In this document: piece after piece, positions 28,568 through 36,171 of the stretch
Layout of the letters: each line of letters opens with the position of its first letter
How positions within the stretch are numbered: position 1 is the stretch's first letter
NCBI GenBank assembly: GCA_000069925.1
Contig: AM422018.1
Location: forward strand, 496,001-560,000
Direction: 5' to 3'
Source: Candidatus Phytoplasma australiense
GTDB lineage: Bacteria > Bacillota_I > Bacilli_A > Acholeplasmatales > Acholeplasmataceae
DNA: 64,000 bases
Program-made: the position numbers and the translations under genes
The notes under the pieces: model-generated
The model's input: the letters and a program-made list of their open reading frames with translations, nothing else
What the model was told of the DNA's origin: nothing
The model's database searches: none

Positions 28568-29424
28568 ATGAACAATTTAAGTCCCCCTTTATTTTTCTTT
28601 CAAAAAAATAATTTATAAAAATTATGTGATTTCAGTTTAAAAGTAATCAAAAAACTCCTTAAAATATTTATAATCAAAAAGAAATCTCATCTTATTTATT
28701 TTTGTTTTATTTCATCCCCAAAATAAGTCAGTTACAATTCCTTCATTGCTTGTTTTTATTTTAACATATTTTAAAAAGAAAATTAATTTAAAAATTAAAA
28801 TAATGATAACTTATTTTGTGAATGCAAAAATATTTTTATTGGATTTTAATGTTAACACAAATTTTTTTACTATTATAATTTTGATAAATTGAGATATTAC
28901 ATCATTTAGGACAATTTTAAAAAAATTTTTTAAGACTGACTTATTTTTTAGTCGATCTTTTTTTGTACCCAATTTATTATAATTGTTTTTATGACTGATT
29001 ACTGTTTTATATATAAAATAATGCATAAACTAAAAAAATAATTTCCATATCTTTTCTAAAAAAATATTTTCAAAAAGGAAAAAAGATAATGATTGCAGAA
29101 ACTGATTTCAATAACACTCAACACCAATATTTTTTAAGGCCATTGGGGTGTTACAAAATTTTTTTACACTTTTTTAAAAAACTTTTAAGCCTGTTTTTTT
29201 GAAACTTAAAAAGAATTTTTAACTTTGTCTAAAAATGTTTTTTTCCTATAGAAAGGTGAATCGCCAACAAATGCATAATATAATAAAACTAAAAAAATCA
29301 CAAAAAAATCCTTATAATTTATTTTCTTAGATTATCATAATTCTGATTTGTTATTTTAAGATATTTTGTGATTTTTCATTAATAATTCGCTATAAACATT
29401 ATAATAATAAATATAAAAAGAGAA
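28568..29424 (+). repeat. Gene-free stretch with dnaB-leader repeat, copy 1
   Basis: The repeat proper covers about 28890-29150. It contains a cattatttagga-like start, a weakened hairpin followed by T7 (28932-28966), a purine-rich ribosome site, ATG at 29089 and a fragment coding AETDFNNTQHQYF from DnaB. The start codon is fused directly to codon 25 or so of dnaB, as if about 75 bases between two ATGATTG-like repeats were deleted. From 29150 to 29424, and from 28568 to 28890, I see only AT-rich sequence. Confidence 0.75.
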
Positions 29425-29451
29425 AAAAGACTCAATTACTATGAGTCTTTT
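29425..29451. terminator. Rho-independent terminator after the ABC transporter gene
   Basis: Perfect 10-bp stem aaaagactca (29425-29434) / tgagtctttt (29442-29451) with a 7-base loop and T/A runs on both sides. It lies 15 bases past the minus-strand stop at 29466, and would also stop plus-strand reading. Confidence 0.92.
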
Positions 29452-29465
29452 TTGAAAAAAAGTCT

Positions 29466-30980
29466 TTATTTATTTAATAAAACATCAATTGGTTTTTTAC
29501 GAGAAAGTTTAAAAATTGGCAATAAAATAGCAACAAATGTTAAAGCAAAAACATAAAAAATTTGTAAACTTAATAATATCCAACTGTCAGATTTGCTGAA
29601 AAAATCAATTATTATTTGAAAATAACTTTTATTATGATTTTTTTCTATTTTTGATTCAAACCAACACACACCAAAAATAGTGAATAACACAATAAAAATA
29701 CTAGTGATGGAAGAATAAATATATCCTTCACAAAAAAAGATTTTGCTAACAGTAGAACCTTTAGCTCCTAAAGCCCTTAAAGTCCCTATCTCTTTTTTCT
29801 TTAATTTAATGCTGGCATTAAAATACATATAAATAAGAAAAAAAGCGATTAAAGTTAGAGCAGGGCACACAATTAAAATAGGTTTGACGATCTTTTCATT
29901 TAAATTTTTAATTTCTTTTTGTATTATTTCTTCTTTTTGGCTTGCAGTTAAGTAATAATCTTTTTGTACACTTTCCGCTATATCTTTTTTTATTTCGTTT
30001 ATCTTAACAAAAAACATTAAACCCACAGCAAAAACAAAAGAAACTAAAGCTAATGTTATGATTGAAAAAAATAATAAAACTTTTTTATTTTTTAAAGCAT
30101 TAGCTCCAATTTTAAAAGATTTGTTTAAAGATAATTGACTGTTAATTTGTTTAAAAGGGGCCGGTTTAGGATCTAAAAAAACTTCTTTTGTGGGTTCAAA
30201 GTCTTCTTTGAAAGGGTTTTTTTGTTGACTTTGAAATAATTTAATCATTTCTTCAGTTAAAACCGCTCCTTTTGTCAATTGAGGTTTTTGTTTTTTAGTT
30301 GGATTATTTGTTTTGGATAAATCAGAAATTATTCCCCCATCTTTAAATTCAATTACTCGGTCGCCAAATTTATAAGCATTTTCCGGGTCATGAGAAACTA
30401 TCAAAACCAAATGTTTTTGGGATAATTCTTTTAAAATTTGTAATACTTGAAGAGCTGTTTCTGAATCGAGATTTCCAGTTGGTTCGTCGGCTAAAATAAT
30501 TTCAGGGTTTTTAATTAAAGCACGAACAATTGCAACGCGTTGTTTTTGACCTCCTGACAACTCATTAATTTTGCGATTTTGAAAATTTGTCATTTCTACT
30601 TTTGTTAATAAATTATTAATTAAGTGATTTTGAGGAACTTTTCCTTGCAATTCTAATGATAAAGCGATATTTTCATAGACGCTCATATTTTCTATTAAAT
30701 TAAAATCTTGAAAAATAAAACCAACTGTTCCATTGCGATAAGAATCTAGGTCTTTTTGTTGAAAATTATTAGTGGAATGGCCTTTAATGTTGATATTACC
30801 AACATCATAAGAATCAAGGCCACCTAAAAGATTTAATAAAGTCGATTTCCCAGAACCTGATTTTCCTAAAATGAAAACTAATCCTTTTTGAGGTAATTTC
30901 AAGGAAACGTTATTTAAAGCAAGTGTTCTAAAACCTGTTTTGTTAATAAAAGATTTGCTAACTTTTTGAATATCAATCAT
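29466..30980 (-). CDS. ABC transporter, ATPase fused to FtsX/MacB-type permease
   Basis: 504 residues. N-terminal ATPase (about 1-225): Walker A GKSGSGKST, Q-loop IFQDFN, signature LSGGQKQR, Walker B IILADEPTGNLD, and VSHD. The family is the LolD/MacB type. A charged linker follows. The C-terminal part then has four membrane segments, with a small loop between the first and second and the FtsX-like motif KKKEIGTLRALGAKGS. MacB-type systems move substrates or do mechanical work at the membrane rather than bulk import. The extracellular domain is very small here. No partner gene is adjacent. Substrate unknown. Confidence 0.9.
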   Translation of the reverse strand: MIDIQKVSKSFINKTGFRTLALNNVSLKLPQKGLVFILGKSGSGKSTLLNLLGGLDSYDVGNINIKGHSTNNFQQKDLDSYRNGTVGFIFQDFNLIENMSVYENIALSLELQGKVPQNHLINNLLTKVEMTNFQNRKINELSGGQKQRVAIVRALIKNPEIILADEPTGNLDSETALQVLQILKELSQKHLVLIVSHDPENAYKFGDRVIEFKDGGIISDLSKTNNPTKKQKPQLTKGAVLTEEMIKLFQSQQKNPFKEDFEPTKEVFLDPKPAPFKQINSQLSLNKSFKIGANALKNKKVLLFFSIITLALVSFVFAVGLMFFVKINEIKKDIAESVQKDYYLTASQKEEIIQKEIKNLNEKIVKPILIVCPALTLIAFFLIYMYFNASIKLKKKEIGTLRALGAKGSTVSKIFFCEGYIYSSITSIFIVLFTIFGVCWFESKIEKNHNKSYFQIIIDFFSKSDSWILLSLQIFYVFALTFVAILLPIFKLSRKKPIDVLLNK

Positions 30981-31064
30981 TTAATAAACTTCCTTTTTTT
31001 ATTTTTTATTAATTAATAATTAAAATAAAATGTCAATTTAATAATAGGGATAAAAGACAATTTC

Positions 31065-31073
31065 ATTATATCA
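31065..31073 (-). promoter_or_regulatory. Extended -10 promoter for the ABC transporter gene
   Basis: Minus strand TGATATAAT about 85 bases upstream of the ATG at 30980. No convincing -35. Confidence 0.55.
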
Positions 31074-31226
31074 TATTTATTGTTAACTTTATCTATTTTG
31101 GTTTCATAATAAAAAAATACTTTATTTTTTTAATTTATTTGAGATTTAGTGATTATATAGGGTAAATAATTTTTTAATTAAAGTTTAGATTTTGATAGAT
31201 CAAGAAGCGGAAAAAACCAAAAAAAA

Positions 31227-33656
31227 CTACCTTATTTTAATTTGATAATTTTGAATTAAATTGTCAACGATAATATTCATTCTTTGGTCAATTATTTCTT
31301 TTTCTAAATTATTAAAAGGGCTGGAAAAAGATAAGCGAAAAGCTAAAGATAGCTCTTTTTTGTCATTATCAATTTGATAAACATCAAAAAGTTGACAATC
31401 AATTAAATCAAGGAAGGAATGTTTTTGAATAGTTTTTTGAACATCTAAAAAAGCATATTGAGAAGCAATTAAAAAAGACAAATCGCGGGTAACAACAGGG
31501 AATTTGCTAATAGGATGATATACAATTTTATAGTTTTTGTTTAATAATTGGTCTGATAACAAAATTTCACAAACAAAACTGTCTTTTAAATGATGTTTTT
31601 CGTTTAAATTAGGATGTATTTTTCCTATTTTTCCAATTATTTCATTTTGATATAAAATTCCTGCTTGAATCCCTGGATGAAGATTAAGATTAGAAGAACT
31701 TTTTTGATAGGTTAGATCAACGCCTAAAAAAGAACTTATTTTTTCCACAACACCTTTTAAAACAAAAAAAGAACTTGTGATATCTTGTTTTTGCCAACCG
31801 CCAGTCAATATTTTACCACTTAAAATCAAACCTAGGCTTAATTTTTCTTTTTCTGGGTGATACACTTTACTGATTTCAAAAAAAGCATTATCAAAATTTT
31901 TTCTTTTGTGTTGGTAGCTCATTACTTCAATTAAGCCACTTAATAAACTTTGTCTTAAAATAACTTTATCTTGCGATAAAGGGTTTAATATTTGGATTAT
32001 TTCTTTTTGATAATTAAAACATTCAAACATTTCTTGACTAATTAAACTATAAGTTACTGTTTCGTAAAAACCTAAATTAACCAAGATTTTTTTTAATTCC
32101 CTGAGGTTTTTTTGTTTTAAAGTCATTTTAATTTGTTTATTTTGGTTTTTTTTGTTAACAAGTAAATTTTTGCAGCCGTAAAGACGGACTAAATCAGCAA
32201 TAACATTTTCTTTAATTTTAATATCATATCTACGAAAAGGAGGGATTACTTTTAAATTGTTGCCGTCTACATTCAAAATTTGATAACCTAGATTTAATAG
32301 CCAGTTTTTAGTTTGAGATAATAAAAACGTAATGCCCGTTTTTTTCTTGACATCATCTAAATTTAAATCAATTACTTTTGGCTTAATGACTTCGCTTTTT
32401 TTATTTATCGGTTGATAAGTTATTGTTGCATCAGCTAGTTTGATTAAAAGTTCGCATGCTTTTTTTAAAGCCAAAGGGATTAATTCGGGGTTTACTCCTC
32501 TTTCGAAACGCAAAGAACTCATAGTTTTAATTTTTAATTTTTGGCTAGTTTGGGAAATGCTTTCTGGTTTAAAATAAGCACATTCTAAAATGATGTTTTT
32601 AGGGTCATTTTTGATACCACTTTCCAAAAGACCTATGATACCTGCCAAAGCAATGGGAGTTGTTCCGTCTGTAATAACCAAATCACGAGAGTCTAATTCA
32701 AAGGCGTTTTCATTTAAAGTTGTAATTTTTTCTTGTGGTAGGGCTTGTCTTACTTTAATTTCTTTAATATTTGAAGAATCAAAAGCATGCAAAGGAATTC
32801 CGTATTCAAGCATGATTAAGTTTGTAACGTCAACAACATTATTGATTGGTTTTATGTCTGAATGTAAAAGTGTATTTCTTAACCACAAAGGAGAGGGTTT
32901 GATTGTTATATTTTCTAATATACAAGCATGATATTCTAAACAAGCATTGCTTTCAAGGTTTACTTTTAAAGGAGAAGTTTTTTTAGTAGCAAAAAAGTTT
33001 TCTACATTTTCTAAACTTTGATTGTCTTTGGAAAAATCACCACAATCATCAGTAAAAGTATTATCAGAAAAAGATATACTTTTTAAAACAGCAGCTAAAT
33101 CCTTTGCAAAACCAAAATAAGATAAAAGATCGGCACGATTAGGAGTGACTCCTAATTCTAAAAAAAAACCCGCCAAACCTAAAGGAATTAAAGCGTTACT
33201 ACCTAATTTTATTTCATCTTGCGTGTCTTGAAAAAAATAAATGCCGGTTTTTTCTTCTGAAGTTAAAATGGAAGAATCAATTCCTAATTCTTCTAAAGCA
33301 CAAAGCATACCTTCAGAAAAAACACCATAAATTTTTTTATTTTTAAGAGTTGTTTGAAAACCTTCTAAAAAAGAACCTTCTAAAGCAACAATTACTTTAC
33401 CGTTATTATCTAAATTAGTGGCGCCACAAACAATTTTTAAAATTCTTGTTCCTATGTCAACTGTAACTAAGTTGAGTTTTTGTGAGCCAGTAATTTTTTG
33501 ATATTCAAGAATTTTTCCAACAACTAAATTAGTATTTTGAGAAATAGGCCGCAAAGTTTCGACTTCATTAATATAATTATTAATCAAATCAAAAAGTTTA
33601 TTAGTTTTGGGTAAATTCGAAAAATGTTTTTTTAAAATGGGTTCAAGAATTTTCAT
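31227..33656 (-). CDS. pheT: Phenylalanyl-tRNA synthetase beta subunit
   Basis: 809 residues. Domain order: N-terminal B1 with the EMAP/OB tRNA-binding segment (VVGKILEYQKITGSQKLNLV), the B3/B4 editing domain (LGVTPNRADLLSYFG, VVDVTNLIMLEYGIPLHAFD), the B5 domain, the catalytic-like domain, and the C-terminal FDX-ACB anticodon-binding domain (FPVVTRDLSFLI). It works as an (alpha-beta)2 tetramer with PheS. The ATG overlaps the 3' end of pheS by 14 bases, so translation is coupled. Confidence 0.96.
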   Translation of the reverse strand: MKILEPILKKHFSNLPKTNKLFDLINNYINEVETLRPISQNTNLVVGKILEYQKITGSQKLNLVTVDIGTRILKIVCGATNLDNNGKVIVALEGSFLEGFQTTLKNKKIYGVFSEGMLCALEELGIDSSILTSEEKTGIYFFQDTQDEIKLGSNALIPLGLAGFFLELGVTPNRADLLSYFGFAKDLAAVLKSISFSDNTFTDDCGDFSKDNQSLENVENFFATKKTSPLKVNLESNACLEYHACILENITIKPSPLWLRNTLLHSDIKPINNVVDVTNLIMLEYGIPLHAFDSSNIKEIKVRQALPQEKITTLNENAFELDSRDLVITDGTTPIALAGIIGLLESGIKNDPKNIILECAYFKPESISQTSQKLKIKTMSSLRFERGVNPELIPLALKKACELLIKLADATITYQPINKKSEVIKPKVIDLNLDDVKKKTGITFLLSQTKNWLLNLGYQILNVDGNNLKVIPPFRRYDIKIKENVIADLVRLYGCKNLLVNKKNQNKQIKMTLKQKNLRELKKILVNLGFYETVTYSLISQEMFECFNYQKEIIQILNPLSQDKVILRQSLLSGLIEVMSYQHKRKNFDNAFFEISKVYHPEKEKLSLGLILSGKILTGGWQKQDITSSFFVLKGVVEKISSFLGVDLTYQKSSSNLNLHPGIQAGILYQNEIIGKIGKIHPNLNEKHHLKDSFVCEILLSDQLLNKNYKIVYHPISKFPVVTRDLSFLIASQYAFLDVQKTIQKHSFLDLIDCQLFDVYQIDNDKKELSLAFRLSFSSPFNNLEKEIIDQRMNIIVDNLIQNYQIKIR

Positions 33657-34674
33657 GTTTAACCTTCTTTGAAAATTGTTTTAAAAAGCGGATATCGTTT
33701 TGATAAAAATGACGAATATTTTCAATTTGATATTTGATCATAGCAATTCTTTCGATGCCAATTCCGAAGGCAAAACCTTGATATTTTTCGGGATTATAAT
33801 TAGCATTCAACAAAACTTGGGGATGAACCAAACCCGCTCCCAAAATTTCTAAATATTCTTTACTGTTATCTTTTTTGCGAATTACTAAATCAACTTCAAT
33901 GCTTGGTTCTGTAAAGGGGAAATAAGAAGGTCTTATATTTATTTCTTGAGAATCGCCAAAAAGTTCTTTAATGATTGTTAAAATGGTTTCTTTTAAATTC
34001 AAAAAATTAATCTTTTGATCGATAACCAACCCTTCTAATTGCATAAATTGATGACTGTGAGTGGCATCATCGTTATCTTTGCGAAAAACTTTACCAGAAG
34101 AAATAATTTTCAATGGTTTCCCTTCATTAGCCAACATTTCTTTAACTTGAATATTGGAAGTGTGGGTTCTTAAAAGTTTTTGGGGGTTAATATAAAAAGA
34201 ATCTTGCATTGCTCGGGCGGGATGGTTTTTGCCAATATTTAACATTTCAAAATTATAAAAATCACTTTCAATTTCATTGCCATCTTTAATTTCGTATCCT
34301 AAAGACAAAAATAAATCTTCTAATTGTTCGATAATTTGGTAAAGAGGGTGAATGCTTCCTGTCGAAAAATTAAAACCCGGTAAATTCACATCAACACTTT
34401 CTTGCATTAACTCTAAGTTCATTTTTTGCGTTTTTAAATATTGTTTTTCTTTTTGCAAAGATAAAATAATTGTTTTTTTAAATTCATTGATTAATTTTCC
34501 GATTGCAGGTTTTTTTTCTGAAGGAATATTTTTTAAAGTTTGGTTTAATTCTTGCAAAAAGCTTTTTTTTCCTAAAAATTTTTGTTCTAAATAAATTAAA
34601 TTTTCTAAACTATTTTTGTTTTTTGCTAAATCATGTTCAAATTTTTCTTTTAAAAGATTGATTTTATTATGCAT
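33643..34674 (-). CDS. pheS: Phenylalanyl-tRNA synthetase alpha subunit
   Basis: 343 residues. N-terminal coiled-coil arm for tRNA contact, then a class II catalytic domain: NHPARAMQDSFY (motif 2 region), LLRTHTSNIQV, and GFAFGIGIERIAMIKY (motif 3). It activates Phe. It ends in TGA at 33643-33645, evidence that UGA serves as stop here. It follows a small membrane protein gene and overlaps pheT. Confidence 0.97.
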   Translation of the reverse strand: MHNKINLLKEKFEHDLAKNKNSLENLIYLEQKFLGKKSFLQELNQTLKNIPSEKKPAIGKLINEFKKTIILSLQKEKQYLKTQKMNLELMQESVDVNLPGFNFSTGSIHPLYQIIEQLEDLFLSLGYEIKDGNEIESDFYNFEMLNIGKNHPARAMQDSFYINPQKLLRTHTSNIQVKEMLANEGKPLKIISSGKVFRKDNDDATHSHQFMQLEGLVIDQKINFLNLKETILTIIKELFGDSQEINIRPSYFPFTEPSIEVDLVIRKKDNSKEYLEILGAGLVHPQVLLNANYNPEKYQGFAFGIGIERIAMIKYQIENIRHFYQNDIRFLKQFSKKVKHENS

Positions 34675-34689
34675 AATATTTCCTTTCTT

Positions 34690-35061
34690 TTAAGAATTTA
34701 GCCGATATATCCAAGAAATAATATTCCCTTCAGTTAAAAAAGAAAGCCACATTGCCAAAGTAGCTCCTAAAAAGACTCCTAAAGAAACGCCAATAGTTCC
34801 TTTTTTAATTCCTAAAATAAATCCTCCTAAAAACATCCCAGAAAAAATCGCTGTTAAATGGCATTTTGTTTCTAAATCGGCTGGATCGTCGGTGAAATAT
34901 GTGTTTTTCAATAAATAGATAATGACTAAATTCAAAAGCAAAGCAATAAAAAAAATTGCTATATGAAAATATTTATTTTTTAATAAATTTGTATAAGGAC
35001 GGCTGTCACTAGGTTGCAATTTATTTTTTTTAATGACGGCTTTTTTTGGGATTGTATTCAT
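34690..35061 (-). CDS. Hypothetical membrane protein, three helices
   Basis: 123 residues, not recognised. The N-terminal 30 residues are basic and polar. Three hydrophobic segments follow: FHIAIFFIALLLNLVIIYLL, LTAIFSGMFLGGFILGI and IGVSLGVFLGATLAMWLSFL, the last two glycine-rich. A short acidic loop (TDDPADLETK) separates the first and second. It lies between a HAD phosphatase gene and pheS, with 15-16 base gaps, so it is probably in one transcript with them. Intact and conserved-looking; function unknown. Confidence 0.6.
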   Translation of the reverse strand: MNTIPKKAVIKKNKLQPSDSRPYTNLLKNKYFHIAIFFIALLLNLVIIYLLKNTYFTDDPADLETKCHLTAIFSGMFLGGFILGIKKGTIGVSLGVFLGATLAMWLSFLTEGNIISWIYRLNS

Positions 35062-35077
35062 TTTTTTAATTTCCTTT

Positions 35078-35851
35078 TTAATATATTAAGTCATGTTTTT
35101 GAAAAAAATCGAATAAACGATCGTTTTGAATATCAGGGGCTATTAATTTAGCTATTTTTTTTAAATAGTCGTATTTAGTGTTTTCCATAAGAATAGATAA
35201 ATTAGCTGCTCGAAACATTTCTTCATCGTTGCAACCATCTCCCACACAAATTAACTGATGATCGGGATATAATTTTTGAATGGGTGCAATTCCATAAGCT
35301 TTACTAACTACTTTGGCACTTAAACTGACAGCGCCACTTTTCCAAAAATAAGCATTAAATTGACTAAATTCCTTTAAAAAATTAACTACTCTTTGTACAT
35401 CATGATGAAATAAATTAATTTTATAAATGGGTTCATTTAAGGATGGTTGCTGGCCGCATTCTTCATTAATCATAAATTCTTTACTATCAGCATCTATTTG
35501 AAAAAGATTGTTTTTTTTTTCCAAAGAAAAATTAAAAATTTGGTTTCCAGCTTCTAAAGCTTTTTGATTAATTTTTAAAACATCTTGTAGAGGTATTACT
35601 TGTTTTTGGATGATTTTTTCTTTTTCAAAAGTAATGGCTCCATTAAAAACAATAAAATAACGAAACAATTTTTTAAGTTCTTGTAAAACTCTAAGTCCTG
35701 ATTGACTTCTGCCGGTAGCTATTCCTAAAACATTATTGCGATTTTGCGATAATTGATGTAATAATTTTTGGGTTTGCGGAGGAATAATTTTTTTTTCATT
35801 GTTATATAAAGTATGATCGATATCAAAAAAAAATAATCTCTTTTTCGTCAT
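35078..35851 (-). CDS. Cof-type HAD-IIB family phosphatase
   Basis: 257 residues. Motif I FFFDIDHTLYN, motif II LGIATGRSQSG, motif III K of VVSKAYGIA and motif IV LICVGDGCNDEEMF, with a C2B cap domain between. It is a paralogue of the HAD gene in the glycolytic operon: both share the 'LICVGDG.ND' block and a YxWxS stretch before it. Substrate unknown, likely a phosphorylated metabolite. Its 5' end and upstream region are tandemly duplicated just upstream (35914-36075). Confidence 0.88.
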   Translation of the reverse strand: MTKKRLFFFDIDHTLYNNEKKIIPPQTQKLLHQLSQNRNNVLGIATGRSQSGLRVLQELKKLFRYFIVFNGAITFEKEKIIQKQVIPLQDVLKINQKALEAGNQIFNFSLEKKNNLFQIDADSKEFMINEECGQQPSLNEPIYKINLFHHDVQRVVNFLKEFSQFNAYFWKSGAVSLSAKVVSKAYGIAPIQKLYPDHQLICVGDGCNDEEMFRAANLSILMENTKYDYLKKIAKLIAPDIQNDRLFDFFQKHDLIY

Positions 35852-36075
35852 AAATTAAAAAACCTTCTTTCCTAGAATAATTATATAAATAATTATTAAT
35901 TAATTTCTCAGTTTTGCAAATTAATGCAATAACTTTTGGGTTTGAGGAGGAATAATTTTTCTCATTGTTGCATAAAGTATTATCAATATCAAAAAAATAA
36001 TCTCTTTTCCGTCATAAATTAAAAAAACTAATCTTTCCTAGAATAATTATATAATAATTATTAATTAATTTTCTT
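35743..36075. repeat. Tandem duplication of the HAD gene 5' end
   Basis: Two diverged direct copies of about 170 bases: 35743-35911 (first codons of the HAD gene plus its upstream region) and 35914-36075. The second copy repeats the start (ATG at 36013-36015 on the minus strand, TEKRLFF) but has T7 where the gene has T9, so it stops at once. It fills most of the 320-base gap to dnaE. The remaining bases before dnaE (to 36171) hold a minus-strand TATAAT at about 36107-36112 without a clear -35. Confidence 0.85.
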
Positions 36076-36171
36076 GGTTTTTCCAAAAGATAATCTTTTT
36101 TTATTATTATAGAAGATATAAACGATATCCAAAAAAACACTTTTTTATTATCATTCGTAATTATTGATGCA

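Noticed and set aside
28811-29026. Minus-strand 71-codon frame
   Set aside because: It lies antisense within the dnaB-leader repeat and its hairpin; no similarity, no ribosome site.
33643-33656. UGA read as tryptophan (Mycoplasma code)
   Set aside because: pheS ends in TGA right over the pheT start, prfB is present, and no core gene needs in-frame TGA.
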